This document shows positions 16,495 to 25,840 of a stretch of 64,000 nucleotides of DNA, one piece after another (position 1 is the stretch's first letter; the number at the start of each line of letters is the position of its first letter). The notes beneath the pieces were generated by a model. It saw nothing but the letters and a program-made list of their open reading frames with translations, was not told the origin of the DNA and made no database searches. Position numbers and translations under genes: made by a program. Origin of the DNA: Rhodococcus sp. IEGM 1381 (GTDB taxonomy: Bacteria > Actinomycetota > Actinomycetes > Mycobacteriales > Mycobacteriaceae); contig NZ_JASHKQ010000001.1 in NCBI RefSeq assembly GCF_030056795.1, positions 1,798,001-1,862,000 of the forward strand. The letters run 5' to 3'.

Positions 16495-16538
16495 GTTCAT
16501 CTTCCGTTCACCCACGCGGGGGTAAACGTCTACCACCT
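16495..16538 (+). promoter_or_regulatory. PHO-box-like direct repeats upstream of pstS
   Basis: Two adjacent 11-nt units, GTTCATCTTCC (16495-16505) and GTTCACCCACG (16506-16516), match the PHO-box consensus of Streptomyces PhoP (GKTCAYYYRSG); the second unit matches all 11 positions. More degenerate units continue to 16538. The second unit also forms half of an inverted repeat with GGGTAAAC (16520-16527). A PhoP/RegX3-type regulator probably activates the pst operon here during phosphate starvation. Confidence 0.65.
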
Positions 16539-16675
16539 GCCCTTACCTTTCTCTCTGGGCGGCAACCTACGCCGCCTGGTGCGAGGTTTCTTTCGAGCCG
16601 GCACCCACACAGTCACTGCTCGGCCCGATCAGGCCCGAGGCGTGAACACGGCCCAAGATTCCTCGGAGGAAACAG

Positions 16676-17776
16676 GTGAACCTCAAGCGCAACGGTGCTC
16701 TCATGAGTGCAGTGGCAGTCAGTGCCATGTTGCTGGCCGCATGCGGTAGCGACGCGAACGTCGCCACCACGGACGGCGCATCAGAGTCCTCGGCTACCTG
16801 CGAAGGTAAGTCCCCGCTGACCGGTGAAGGCTCGTCCGCTCAGCAGAACGCCATGTCCAACTTCACCTCGATCTACTCCGGCGTCTGCGCCGGAAAGGCC
16901 GTCGAATACACCACCAGCGGCTCGGGCAACGGCCGTACGCAGTTCGTCGCCGGTCTGGTCGACTTCGCCGGCTCCGATTCGTCCATCAAGGACGCGCAGG
17001 CAGCCGAAGCGGCCACCCGCTGCGCCAACAACCCGGCCTGGAACCTGCCCCTGGTCTTCGGACCGGTCGCAGTGGCCTACAACCTCGACGGTGTCGAGAA
17101 CGTTGCGCTGAACCCGGATGTCATCGCGCGCATGTTCACCGGACAGATCACCACCTGGAACGATCCCGCGATCGCCGCCCTCAACGAAGGCGTCGAACTG
17201 CCGGCCACCCCGGTCACCCCGGTCTACCGCTCCGATTCCTCGGGCACCAGCGACAACTTCCAGCGCTTCCTCGCAGCTTCCGCTCCCGAAGCGTGGACCC
17301 TCGACCACAGCTCCGACTGGGCCGGCGGCGTCGGCGAAGGTGCCAACGGATCCTCGGGCGTAGCCCAGGCCGTGGCCGCTACCCCCGGCTCGGTCACCTA
17401 CGTCGAGAAGGGCTTCGCCGATCAGGAAAGCCTCGGCACAGCTGCCGTCGACTTCGGCAACGGACCGGTCGAGCTCAGCACCGAGACTGCGGCCGCCGCA
17501 ATCGACGCGGCCACGTTCTCCGGCGAGGGCAACGACCTGGTCATCGACATCGACGCGCTGTACGCCAGCAAGGAAGCCGATACCTACCCGTTGGTCCTCG
17601 CGACCTACGAGATCGTCTGCTCCAAGGGCTACGACGCCGACACCACGGCAGCAGTCAAGTCGTTCCTGCTCAGTGCAGCCAACGAAGGCCAGCAGGGCCT
17701 CGAGGAGGCCGGTTACGTGCCGCTCCCCGATTCCTTCAAGGAACGTCTGGTCACCGCTATCGAAGCGATCGCCTGA
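16676..17776 (+). CDS. pstS: Phosphate ABC transporter substrate-binding lipoprotein
   Basis: A 366-residue phosphate-binding protein. A lipobox (LLAACGS, Cys about residue 23) follows a hydrophobic signal, so it is a membrane-anchored lipoprotein. The phosphate-binding motifs of the family are present: TSGSGNGRTQFVAG, FAGSDSSI and RSDSSGTSDNFQRFL. GGAGGAAACAG precedes GTG 16676 closely and fixes the start. It is first in the pstSCAB operon behind a PHO-box-like site. A strong hairpin between pstS and pstC (17792-17829) probably keeps pstS expression above that of the permease genes. Confidence 0.95.
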   Translation: MNLKRNGALMSAVAVSAMLLAACGSDANVATTDGASESSATCEGKSPLTGEGSSAQQNAMSNFTSIYSGVCAGKAVEYTTSGSGNGRTQFVAGLVDFAGSDSSIKDAQAAEAATRCANNPAWNLPLVFGPVAVAYNLDGVENVALNPDVIARMFTGQITTWNDPAIAALNEGVELPATPVTPVYRSDSSGTSDNFQRFLAASAPEAWTLDHSSDWAGGVGEGANGSSGVAQAVAATPGSVTYVEKGFADQESLGTAAVDFGNGPVELSTETAAAAIDAATFSGEGNDLVIDIDALYASKEADTYPLVLATYEIVCSKGYDADTTAAVKSFLLSAANEGQQGLEEAGYVPLPDSFKERLVTAIEAIA

Positions 17777-17791
17777 TTCAATGAGACGTGA

Positions 17792-17829
17792 TCCTGCTTC
17801 GGCTCGTGGCAACGCGAGCCGAAGCAGGA
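17792..17829 (+). terminator. Intra-operon hairpin between pstS and pstC
   Basis: A perfect 15-bp stem (17792-17806 with 17815-17829) with an 8-nt loop and no T-tract. In pst operons such hairpins usually cause partial termination or protect the pstS mRNA 3' end, so that the abundant binding protein is made in excess. Confidence 0.75.
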
Positions 17830-17863
17830 CCGTCCTCGACCTCCACACGAGACAGTGAGCGGT

Positions 17864-18901
17864 ATGAGCGACACCCACTCGATGACCGGCGTCCCCTCCG
17901 CGGCTACCGTGCCCGCCGCGGGTGCCGCGCACAAACCGGAAGAACCACAATTGTCAGACAAGAAAACATCGGGGACCGTCACTCGACCCGGTGACAGGAT
18001 CTTCTCCGGCCTCGCCACGGGCTCGGGAATCTTCATCATCGCCCTGATCGCCGCCGTGGGTATCTTCCTGGTCTGGCGCGCGATCCCCTCACTGTCGAAC
18101 AACACGGTCAACTTCCTGACCTACAACGGTGCCTGGGACACGTCCAATACCTCGGCCATGGCGTTCGGTGTTCTGGATCTGTTTCTGGTCACCGTCACGG
18201 TGTCTCTGTTCGCGCTGATCCTCGCGATGCCCGTCGCACTCGGCATCGCCATCTACCTGACGAACTACGCACCCAAGCGAGTCGCCGGACCGCTCGGCTA
18301 CATCATTGACCTGCTGGCCGCAGTTCCGTCGATCGTCTTCGGTCTCTGGGGTCTCTACGTCCTCGCGCCCGCCATCAGCCCCTTCGCAGAATGGCTGAAC
18401 TCGTCGCTGAGCTGGTTCCCGCTCTTCAGTACCGGCTCGGTCTCGATCGCCGGTGGCGGCACCATCTTCACCGGCGGCATCGTGCTTGCCGTCATGATCC
18501 TGCCGATCATCGCGGCGGTCACTCGCGAGGTGTTCATCCAGACGCCGAAGGGCCAGGTCGAAGCAGCCCTCGCGCTCGGAGCCACTCGCTGGGAGGTCGT
18601 GCGCACCACGGTCATTCCGTTCGGCAAGTCCGGCTTCGTTTCCGGTTCGATGCTCGGTCTCGGCCGCGCACTCGGTGAGACCATCGCTCTGTACATCATC
18701 ATCCGCAGCACCCAGGCGACATTCGGTGGAACGTTGTTCGACGGCGGTTCCACGTTCGCGACCAAGATCGCGCTGGCCGCGGGCGAGTTCAACAACCCGC
18801 TGCAGGCCGGTGCCTACATCGCCGCTGGTCTGGTGCTCTTCATCCTGACGTTCGTCGTCAACGCCGGTGCCCGCGCCGCCATCGCCGGAAAGAAGGACTG
18901 A
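17864..18901 (+). CDS. pstC: Phosphate ABC transporter permease PstC
   Basis: A 345-residue inner-membrane permease with six transmembrane helices and the EAA loop ALALGATRWEVVRTTVIPFGKSG, followed by LGLGRALGETIAL as expected for PstC. The N-terminal 50 residues are hydrophilic. ATG 17864 was chosen; an in-frame GTG at 17855 would add three residues. pstA follows 3 bp after the stop codon, so the permease pair is co-translated. It works with PstA and PstB to import phosphate captured by PstS. Confidence 0.94.
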   Translation: MSDTHSMTGVPSAATVPAAGAAHKPEEPQLSDKKTSGTVTRPGDRIFSGLATGSGIFIIALIAAVGIFLVWRAIPSLSNNTVNFLTYNGAWDTSNTSAMAFGVLDLFLVTVTVSLFALILAMPVALGIAIYLTNYAPKRVAGPLGYIIDLLAAVPSIVFGLWGLYVLAPAISPFAEWLNSSLSWFPLFSTGSVSIAGGGTIFTGGIVLAVMILPIIAAVTREVFIQTPKGQVEAALALGATRWEVVRTTVIPFGKSGFVSGSMLGLGRALGETIALYIIIRSTQATFGGTLFDGGSTFATKIALAAGEFNNPLQAGAYIAAGLVLFILTFVVNAGARAAIAGKKD

Positions 18902-18904
18902 CCC

Positions 18905-19813
18905 ATGACTGCAACCATGGACAAGCCCGTCAAGGAACCCACGTTCCAGGGCGTCAGCGCTCGGCGCAAGGCATCCAACCTCTCGGCGACGATCCTGGTC
19001 AGCCTCTCGGTGCTGGTCGCACTCGTACCGCTGATCTGGGTGCTCTACACGGTGATCTCCCGCGGTCTCTCTGCCGTGGTCTCACCCACCTGGTGGCAGA
19101 ACTCGCAGGCAGGCGTCACTCAGTTCATCGCGGGCGGCGGTGCTTACCACGCCATTATCGGCACGCTCCTGCAAGGACTGTTCTGCGCCGTCATCTCCAT
19201 CCCGATCGGCATCTTCGTCGCCATCTACCTCGTCGAGTACGGGGTGGGCACGCGACTGGCCCGGGTCACCACCTTCATGGTCGACATTCTCACCGGTGTG
19301 CCGTCCATCGTCGCGGCCCTGTTCATCTACTCGCTGTGGATCGCTACCTTCGGATTCCAGCGCTCCGGCGTGGCCGTCGCATTCGCCCTCGTTCTCCTGA
19401 TGATCCCCGTGATCGTGCGCTCGGCCGAGGAAATGCTGCGCATCGTCCCCCAGGACTTGCGCGAGGCGTCCTACGCGCTCGGCGTGCCGAAGTGGATGAC
19501 CATCGCCAAGATCGTCATCCCCACCGCGCTGTCCGGAATCGTCACCGGAATCATGTTGGCCTTGGCCCGCGTCATGGGCGAGACGGCACCGGTGCTGATC
19601 CTGGTGGGATCCGCGACCGCTATCAACTTCAACATCTTCGAAGGGCCGCAGACGTCTCTGCCGCTCATGATGGTCGACCTGCAGAAAGCAGGAACCGGCG
19701 TGCTCACCGCTGAGCGCATGTGGGGAGCAGCCCTGACGCTGATCCTGATCGTCGCAATACTCAACATCGGCGCGAAGTTGGTCTCGAAGTTCTTCTCGCC
19801 CAAGAACTTCTGA
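18905..19813 (+). CDS. pstA: Phosphate ABC transporter permease PstA
   Basis: A 302-residue permease with six hydrophobic segments and the EAA-type loop SYALGVPKWMTIAKIVIPTALSG followed by LALARVMGETAPVL, the PstA signature. It starts 3 bp after pstC and is followed 37 bp later by pstB. Normal length, nothing unusual. Confidence 0.94.
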   Translation: MTATMDKPVKEPTFQGVSARRKASNLSATILVSLSVLVALVPLIWVLYTVISRGLSAVVSPTWWQNSQAGVTQFIAGGGAYHAIIGTLLQGLFCAVISIPIGIFVAIYLVEYGVGTRLARVTTFMVDILTGVPSIVAALFIYSLWIATFGFQRSGVAVAFALVLLMIPVIVRSAEEMLRIVPQDLREASYALGVPKWMTIAKIVIPTALSGIVTGIMLALARVMGETAPVLILVGSATAINFNIFEGPQTSLPLMMVDLQKAGTGVLTAERMWGAALTLILIVAILNIGAKLVSKFFSPKNF

Positions 19814-19850
19814 CCCACCCGACTCCAGCGAACCGTAAGGAACGAAGAAC

Positions 19851-20627
19851 ATGGCAAAGCGTCTCGATCTCAAAGACGTCAACATCTACTACGGCAAGTT
19901 CCACGCCGTTTCCGACGTCACCCTGGCCGTGCCGCCGCGCAGCGTCACCGCGTTCATCGGACCGTCCGGCTGCGGTAAGTCGACCGTCCTGCGATCGCTC
20001 AACCGCATGCACGAGGTAACCCCCGGTGCCCGCGTCGAGGGTTCGGTGCTGCTCGACGGCGAGGACATCTACGGCAACGGCGTCGATCCGGTGGGTGTGC
20101 GCCGCACCATCGGCATGGTCTTCCAGCGCCCCAACCCGTTCCCGACGATGTCCATCAAGGACAACGTCGTCGCGGGCCTGAAGTTGCAGGGCGGCCGCGG
20201 CAAGAAGGAACTCGAGGAGATCGCCGAGCGCTCACTCAAGGGTGCCAACCTCTGGAATGAGGTCAAGGACCGTCTCGACAAGCCCGGTGGCGGCCTTTCC
20301 GGTGGTCAGCAGCAGCGTCTGTGCATTGCTCGTGCCATCGCCGTCTCGCCCGACGTGCTGCTGATGGACGAGCCCTGCTCGGCTCTCGACCCCATCTCCA
20401 CTCTTGCCATCGAAGATCTGATCCAGGAACTCAAGCAGGACTTCACGATCGTGATCGTCACGCACAACATGCAGCAGGCTGCTCGTGTGAGCGATCAGAC
20501 CGGCTTCTTCAACCTCGAGGCGACCGGCAAGCCCGGCAAGCTCATCGAGATCGACGACACCGAGAAGATCTTCTCCAACCCGACGCAGAAGGCCACCGAG
20601 GACTACATCTCCGGCCGCTTCGGATAG
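19851..20627 (+). CDS. pstB: Phosphate ABC transporter ATPase PstB
   Basis: A 258-residue ATPase driving phosphate import. Walker [10 protein letters not shown] (about residue 40), Q-loop in [12 protein letters not shown] (PstB-specific), signature [16 protein letters not shown], Walker [13 protein letters not shown] and H-loop IVTHNMQQA are all intact. AAGGAACGAAGA lies before ATG 19851. Last gene of the operon; a terminator follows at 20640. Confidence 0.95.
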   Translation: MAKRLDLKDVNIYYGKFHAVSDVTLAVPPRSVTAFIGPSGCGKSTVLRSLNRMHEVTPGARVEGSVLLDGEDIYGNGVDPVGVRRTIGMVFQRPNPFPTMSIKDNVVAGLKLQGGRGKKELEEIAERSLKGANLWNEVKDRLDKPGGGLSGGQQQRLCIARAIAVSPDVLLMDEPCSALDPISTLAIEDLIQELKQDFTIVIVTHNMQQAARVSDQTGFFNLEATGKPGKLIEIDDTEKIFSNPTQKATEDYISGRFG

Positions 20628-20639
20628 CCACATACCGCG

Positions 20640-20684
20640 AAGAGAACCCCCGCCGAGCGAAAGCTCGACGGGGGTTCTTCTCGT
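20640..20684 (+). terminator. Terminator of the pst operon
   Basis: A long stem with GAGAACCCCCG on the left and CGGGGGTTCTTCTC on the right, plus an upper CGAGC/GCTCG helix closed by a GAAA tetraloop and one internal mismatch. It begins about 13 bp after the pstB stop and ends in TTCTTCTC, a partial T-tract. Confidence 0.85.
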
Positions 20685-20706
20685 TGTGCGCCTGCCCTGA
20701 TACGGA

Positions 20707-20764
20707 CGCCGAGTAGCGCTGCTGGGCAGCGCTACTCGGCGAGAGCGGTACTCGGCGAGAGCGG
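20707..20764. repeat. 16-bp perfect hairpin followed by a 16-bp tandem repeat
   Basis: A perfect 16-bp inverted repeat (20707-20722 with 20726-20741, loop TGG) is followed by two identical 16-bp direct copies (20733-20748 and 20749-20764); the first copy overlaps the right arm. It lies just beyond the 3' end of phoU on the minus strand and probably terminates phoU, while the direct repeats look like slippage duplication. Confidence 0.75.
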
Positions 20765-20766
20765 TA

Positions 20767-21441
20767 CTACGAGGTGGGAATGTTGTTCTGGTGTAGGTCG
20801 ACCGGAAGCTGGCCGGTGACCAGGAAGACGACTCGGCGGCCGACCTCGACAGCATGATCGGCGAAGCGTTCGTAGAAGCGACCCAGCAGGGTCACGTCCA
20901 CCGCAGCCGCGACGCCATGGCTCCACTCACGGTCCATCAGAACCGTGAAGAGGTGACGGTGCAGATCGTCCATCGCCTCGTCCTCCTCCTGCAACTTCGC
21001 AGCGCGCTCGGGGTCGCGTGTCTCGAGGACCTCGCGAGCGGACGCGCCGATCTGGACGGCGAGGCGTCCCATCTCGGCGAAGTACCCGTTGACGACCTCG
21101 GGGAGGGCGTGGTTCGGGTGCCTGCGACGGGTGATCTTCGCGACGTGCAGGGCAAGTGCGCCCATCCGGTCGATGTCGGCAACGATCTGAATGCCGGCCA
21201 CCACCGAACGGAGGTCGCCTGCGACCGGAGCTTGGAGGGCGAGGAGTGTGAAAGCCTTCTCCTCGCACACCGCACTGAGCTCGGTGATCTTGTCGTGCTC
21301 GGAAATGACCTGCTCGGCGAGCACCAGGTCTGCTTGGAGGAGTGACTGGGTGGCCTTCTCCATGGCCGTACCAGCCAGGCTCGCCATCTCTCCGAGGAGA
21401 TCGGCAAGCTCGTTCATCTGTTCGTTGTAGGCGACGCGCAT
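20767..21441 (-). CDS. phoU: Phosphate signalling complex protein PhoU
   Basis: A 224-residue protein made of two repeated three-helix PhoU domains (about residues 15-105 and 120-210), with the metal-binding-type segments [38 protein letters not shown] in the first and [19 protein letters not shown]-like [19 protein letters not shown] in the second. PhoU inhibits the phosphate sensor kinase when Pst imports enough phosphate. It is convergent with pstB rather than inside the operon, as with phoY2 in mycobacteria. Confidence 0.93.
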   Translation of the reverse strand: MRVAYNEQMNELADLLGEMASLAGTAMEKATQSLLQADLVLAEQVISEHDKITELSAVCEEKAFTLLALQAPVAGDLRSVVAGIQIVADIDRMGALALHVAKITRRRHPNHALPEVVNGYFAEMGRLAVQIGASAREVLETRDPERAAKLQEEDEAMDDLHRHLFTVLMDREWSHGVAAAVDVTLLGRFYERFADHAVEVGRRVVFLVTGQLPVDLHQNNIPTS

Positions 21442-21507
21442 GAGCGAAGTTTAGTAGGTCACACCGACCTGTTCCCTGTCCCGAGGGTTAACGGAGCATG
21501 AATGAAG

Positions 21508-23427
21508 TCAGGCACACGTGTCGTCGGCGGCATTGGTGAACGAAAGATCTTCCGGGAGCGGCGCGCTCTCGGTCGACCCCTCCACCTGGGTGGCATCGAT
21601 CGCGGTGCCGAACGCCGTCGGGGATTGCGTGTATCCGGGGTAATTGGAGCCGAGTACCACCTCGACGACGTTGTTCAGGCTCGGAGCCAGCTCGATGGCT
21701 GCGCCGGGGATCGCCGACGCAACGGTCGCTGCGGCCGCTTCCTGGTCCTGGGAGTAACGCACGACGGTCTGGGCGGCGGATCCCGAGAAGTTGCCCACCG
21801 TCAGGATCTGGAATCCGTAGGTCGCGAGCTCGTTGGATGCAGTTTGAGCCATTCCGGCGATATCGGACGCGTTGGATACCTGGAGGGACACTGTGCCTGG
21901 TTCGACGGCCAGAAGCGGGGCTTCGGGGGCGGCAGGGGGAGCCGAGGATTCGGGGGCCACCGGCTCTGCGCGTTCCTCGCCGGGCAGCGGATCGTCGTCG
22001 ATGATGGCCTGAAAGATTGCGCCGATCGCGTCGTCGTTGGGGATCTCGTTGCCGTAGTCGTTGGTGCCGGTGGTGGGGATGGTGAGGAAGGTGACCGCGC
22101 CGGCGTCCACGTTCTGCAGCGATCGGCCCAGCGTCACCAGGTCCTGGGTCTTGACGTTCTCCACGAACGTGTCCGAGGTGAACGCGTTGACGAACCCGTT
22201 CAACTTGCCCGGGTCGAGCAATACCTTGTTCGAGAGTGCTGACCTGAGCAAGGACGACAGGAAGCGTTGTTGCCGTTTGATGCGGCCGTAGTCGCCGTTG
22301 CCCTCGGACTCGACGTTGCGAGCCCGGACGTAGTTCAGCGCGGTGCGCCCGTCGATGCGTTGCGTACCGGGGTTGGGCAGCACGTCTCCGAGTTCGTAGT
22401 CGATCAATGGTTGCGCGGTGCAGACCTCGACGCCGCCGACCTCGTCGACCATGGACTCGAATCCGGCGAAATCCATACCTACGAAGTGACCGATGCGTAG
22501 ACCGGAAATCTTCTGGATCGTCTTGACCAGGCATTTGGGGCCGCCGAGGGCGTAGGTGGCGTTGAGCTTGTCGCCGTACGCCTCGGGGAACATCTCACCG
22601 GTGTAGGTATTGGTGTCGTTGTCGAACTGCTCGCACTCGGGGCGCGTCACATCGAGATCGCGGGGAAACGAGACGGCGACGACGCGGCTGCGATCGGCCG
22701 GGATGTTGACGAGCATGACCGTGTCCGAGCGGGCACCCTCGGCGTCGGCGACGGTGCCTGCACCCACCTCGCCGCTGGCCCCGGTGCGGGTGTCGGTACC
22801 GACGATCAGGTAGGTCTCGTCGCCGTATTGGCCCGCGGCGTCGACGACGTCCGTCGAGTCGGGATCGAGCGCAGCGACCTGAAGAAATCCTTGGTCGGTA
22901 TTGCGGAGATATCCCCACACCACTCCGGTCAGTGCCACCGAAAGAATCGCGATGACGGACACCAGACTCCGGCCGACCATCCGCAGTCGCCTGCGTCGTC
23001 GCACCCGGCTCATGGCCAACCGCGTCAGTGCCGGGCGGTCCGAGGCGGGCGCGCCCACTGGTTCCGGTACTGCATGCGGGGGCGTCGGTGGTACTGCCCG
23101 GGAGGGTGGGGGCGTGGAATCGGTGATCGGGGCGATGATCTCGGTGGGTTCTTCGGTCTCGGGCCGTTCGGTCGGTACCCGACGACTCGATCCCGACCGC
23201 GACATCTTGTCCACCAACTCGGCCACCGAGACGGTGTCGGCATTACGCGGCGATCGTTTGCCGAGTCTGCCGCTGTCGCCGGGCTGCGGTGGTGAATCCT
23301 GGTCCGGTGTGGACGGGCGTTCGGAGCGAGGCCGATGCTCTCCGTTTTGTCTGATTGAGGAAAGCGGGCGCTCCCATGGGGCGCGACCCTCGGGCACAGA
23401 CGGGCCCGACTCTCGATCGTCTCCCAC
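21508..23427 (-). CDS. LytR-CpsA-Psr (LCP) ligase with LytR_C domain
   Basis: A 639-residue envelope protein. A basic, Pro-rich cytoplasmic tail of about 155 residues precedes one transmembrane helix (SVIAILSVALTGVVWGYL), an extracellular LCP domain (about residues 200-400) and a C-terminal LytR_C domain (LQVSNASDIAGMAQTASNEL). LCP hallmarks are GTDTRTG, ARSDTVMLVNI, SFPRDLDV and the RARNVESEGNGDYGRIKRQQRF arginine cluster. LCP enzymes transfer undecaprenyl-linked glycans onto peptidoglycan; in mycolic-acid bacteria this joins arabinogalactan to peptidoglycan. Start GTG 23427; the length of the cytoplasmic tail is the least certain part. Confidence 0.88.
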   Translation of the reverse strand: MGDDRESGPSVPEGRAPWERPLSSIRQNGEHRPRSERPSTPDQDSPPQPGDSGRLGKRSPRNADTVSVAELVDKMSRSGSSRRVPTERPETEEPTEIIAPITDSTPPPSRAVPPTPPHAVPEPVGAPASDRPALTRLAMSRVRRRRRLRMVGRSLVSVIAILSVALTGVVWGYLRNTDQGFLQVAALDPDSTDVVDAAGQYGDETYLIVGTDTRTGASGEVGAGTVADAEGARSDTVMLVNIPADRSRVVAVSFPRDLDVTRPECEQFDNDTNTYTGEMFPEAYGDKLNATYALGGPKCLVKTIQKISGLRIGHFVGMDFAGFESMVDEVGGVEVCTAQPLIDYELGDVLPNPGTQRIDGRTALNYVRARNVESEGNGDYGRIKRQQRFLSSLLRSALSNKVLLDPGKLNGFVNAFTSDTFVENVKTQDLVTLGRSLQNVDAGAVTFLTIPTTGTNDYGNEIPNDDAIGAIFQAIIDDDPLPGEERAEPVAPESSAPPAAPEAPLLAVEPGTVSLQVSNASDIAGMAQTASNELATYGFQILTVGNFSGSAAQTVVRYSQDQEAAAATVASAIPGAAIELAPSLNNVVEVVLGSNYPGYTQSPTAFGTAIDATQVEGSTESAPLPEDLSFTNAADDTCA

Positions 23428-23545
23428 GAATTCGAACCTGGCCTTCCATCACACGCACGCGTTGCCTACTCGGCAATCCAAGCCATAGTACTGACTCGAG
23501 CGGCATGGTCCACTTCGTGCGAGGTGAGGGCCGGTCAGCTGGGGA

Positions 23546-24685
23546 TCAGCCGCCCGAGTGCATCAGGTCGGCACCGGCCGGGACGCAGATGTCCTCCGGA
23601 TCGTCCAGCCAGCCGTCGGGCAGCGCAACCGCACCCGGAGAACCCTGTCGTCCGCGGGGCCCCTCCGCGTCCTTGGGGAACGGAACGCTCGGATCGAGTT
23701 GCGCCAGTAGGTCGTCCAGCTCGCCGAGTGTGGACACCAGCGCCATCGAGACTCGAAGGTCCGATCCCGCCGGGAAGCCGCGGAGATACCAGGAGACGTG
23801 CTTGCGCAACTCGCGTAGGCCCTTTTTCTCCCCGTGATGTTGGGCGAGCAATTCGGCATGGCGGGCGATGATCGTGGCCACCTCTCCGAGGGTGGGGGGA
23901 ACGGGCTCGGGTCGGCCGTTCAGGCGGGCGCTGAGTTCGGCGAACAGCCACGGCCTGCCCAGGCAACCTCGCCCGACGACGACCCCGTCGCAGCCGGTCT
24001 CGGCCATCATCCGTACTGCGTCGGAGGCGGAGAAGATGTCTCCGTTGCCCAGCACCGGGATACCGGTGACGTGTTCCTTGAGTCGCGCGATCTCGTTCCA
24101 GTCCGCGGTACCGGAGTAACGCTGCGACGCGGTTCTGGCATGCAACGCCACCGCGGCGGCACCCTCGTCGGCGGCGATTCGGCCCGCGTCGAGGTGCGTG
24201 TGGTGGTTCTCGTCGATGCCGACGCGGAACTTGACGGTGACCGGAATGTCGGTGCCCTCGGTCGCCTTGACGGCCGCGGCGACGATGCGACCGAACAGGT
24301 TGCGTTTGTAGGGCAGAGCGGCCCCGCCGCCCTTGCGGGTGACCTTCGGCACCGGGCAGCCGAAGTTCATGTCGATGTGGTCGGCCAGATCGTCGTCGAC
24401 GATCATTTTCGCCGCGGCATACGTGGTGTCCGGATCGACGGTGTAGAGCTGCAGCGACCGCGGAGTTTCGGTGGGGCCGAAGGTCGTCATGTGCATCGTG
24501 GCGGGCTGTCTTTCGACCAGCGCGCGGGCGGTCACCATCTCGCAGACGTACAGGCCCGACGTGCTGCCTGCCCGCTGGAGTTCCTGCTCCCGGCACAGAG
24601 TCCGGAAAGCCACATTGGTGACGCCCGCCATCGGTGCCAGGACGACGGGGCTGCGCAACTCCAGAGAGCCGATCTGCAATGTCAT
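23546..24685 (-). CDS. dusB: tRNA-dihydrouridine synthase
   Basis: A 379-residue FMN enzyme reducing uridines in the tRNA D-loop. It begins SLELRSPVVLAPMAGVTNVAFR, has the catalytic cysteine in MNFGCPVPKVTRKGGGAAL (about residue 110), and HARTASQRYSGTADWNEI and GNGDIFSASDA in the TIM barrel. The family call is firm; DusB is the usual actinobacterial type and matches Rv0823c next to the LCP gene. The C-terminal 60 residues form the helical tRNA-binding domain. Confidence 0.92.
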   Translation of the reverse strand: MTLQIGSLELRSPVVLAPMAGVTNVAFRTLCREQELQRAGSTSGLYVCEMVTARALVERQPATMHMTTFGPTETPRSLQLYTVDPDTTYAAAKMIVDDDLADHIDMNFGCPVPKVTRKGGGAALPYKRNLFGRIVAAAVKATEGTDIPVTVKFRVGIDENHHTHLDAGRIAADEGAAAVALHARTASQRYSGTADWNEIARLKEHVTGIPVLGNGDIFSASDAVRMMAETGCDGVVVGRGCLGRPWLFAELSARLNGRPEPVPPTLGEVATIIARHAELLAQHHGEKKGLRELRKHVSWYLRGFPAGSDLRVSMALVSTLGELDDLLAQLDPSVPFPKDAEGPRGRQGSPGAVALPDGWLDDPEDICVPAGADLMHSGG

Positions 24686-24721
24686 GGAAGAGCCTTTGGA
24701 ACGGAGGGAGAACTTTCAGGA

Positions 24722-24761
24722 TAAAAAGCGGGTGCCCGGCACCGAAATCGGTACCGGGCAC
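24722..24761 (-). terminator. Intrinsic terminator of desA1
   Basis: An 8-bp GC stem (24732-24739 with 24754-24761) extended by an inner ACCG/CGGT helix around AAAT. On the minus strand it is followed by GCTTTTT, a true T-tract, 17 bp past the desA1 stop. One of the few classical Rho-independent terminators in the window. Confidence 0.88.
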
Positions 24762-24777
24762 ACCAGTCGAGCGAAGC

Positions 24778-25734
24778 TTACGACGCGCGTGCTTCGGCCT
24801 TGGCGCGTTCGCGGGCGAGGGAGCGGTCTCGCATTTCCTCGAACTTGGTGGCTTGGCGTTCGAGGTCTTCGAGGAACGCGGCGAGTTCTTCGCGCTTGTT
24901 CTCTCCGCGGGCGGTGAAGTCGTTGCGCTCGAAGACGTTCCATTTGCGCAGCACCGGCCAGACGACGTCTTCGAGGTGCTGACGCAGATCGTAGATACCG
25001 TGCTTGGCCATGAGCACACCGTTGCGGCGGAAGTTCGGCATCCCGGCACCGGGCATGACGAAGTTCATCACGATGTCCGAGACGGCCTGCAGCGTCTGGT
25101 CGGGGGAGATGTCCATCGCTGCGCCGGTGATGTTGCGGTAGAAGATCATGTGCAGGTTCTCGTCGGCAGCGATGCGCTGGAGCATCCGGTCGGCGATCGG
25201 GTCGTCGCAGACCTTGCCGGTGTTGCGGTGCGAGACGCGGGTGGCGAGCTCCTGGAAGGTGACGTACGCGACCGAGTGCAGTAGTCCGACCTGTGTTCCG
25301 GCGGGGGAGGCGTAGCCGTTGGTCATGTGGATCATGCGGGCTTCTTCGAGGGCGACGGGGTCGACGCCGCGGGTGACGACGAGGTAGTCGCGCATGACGA
25401 TGCCGTGGCGGTTCTCTTCGGCGGTCCAGCGGCCGACCCAGGTGCCCCAGGCGCCGTCGCGGGAGAAGTTCTCGGCGATCTCACGGTGGTAGGAGGGCAG
25501 GTTGTCCTCGGTGAGCAGGTTGGTGATCATCGCGGCTTGGGCGACGTCGGAGAGCTTGGACTGCTCCGGGTCGTAGTCCTGGCCGCCGAGGGCGGCGAAG
25601 TTGCGGCCTTCGTCCCACGGCACGTAGTCGTGGGGATGCCATTCGCGTGCCATCGTGATGTGACGGTTCACGTTGTCTTCGGCAGTGGGTACCAGCTCCT
25701 GCAGAAGCTCGAGCTGTGTCAAATCCCTCGCCAT
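24778..25734 (-). CDS. desA1: Acyl-ACP desaturase (DesA1-like di-iron protein)
   Basis: A 318-residue ferritin-like di-iron protein of the plant-type acyl-ACP desaturase family. The iron-binding motifs are EENRHG (about residue 105) and DENLHM (about residue 190), with a further glutamate in LTEDNLPSYHREI. It introduces a double bond in acyl-ACP; DesA1 (Rv0824c) acts in mycolic-acid meromycolate or unsaturated fatty-acid synthesis in mycobacteria. The C-terminal 40 residues form a charged helix. It is preceded by an inverted repeat (25841-25884) and followed by a strong terminator, so it is probably a single-gene transcript. Confidence 0.9.
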   Translation of the reverse strand: MARDLTQLELLQELVPTAEDNVNRHITMAREWHPHDYVPWDEGRNFAALGGQDYDPEQSKLSDVAQAAMITNLLTEDNLPSYHREIAENFSRDGAWGTWVGRWTAEENRHGIVMRDYLVVTRGVDPVALEEARMIHMTNGYASPAGTQVGLLHSVAYVTFQELATRVSHRNTGKVCDDPIADRMLQRIAADENLHMIFYRNITGAAMDISPDQTLQAVSDIVMNFVMPGAGMPNFRRNGVLMAKHGIYDLRQHLEDVVWPVLRKWNVFERNDFTARGENKREELAAFLEDLERQATKFEEMRDRSLARERAKAEARAS

Positions 25735-25840
25735 TAGATCGCCTCCATAGATTGCGTACGACCGGTCCAGCTTACGGCACCGTAGGTTCGGTGTGAACCG
25801 TGTCGCGCCTGTTCACCTGCTGTTCCGGCGGTCGTGATGT

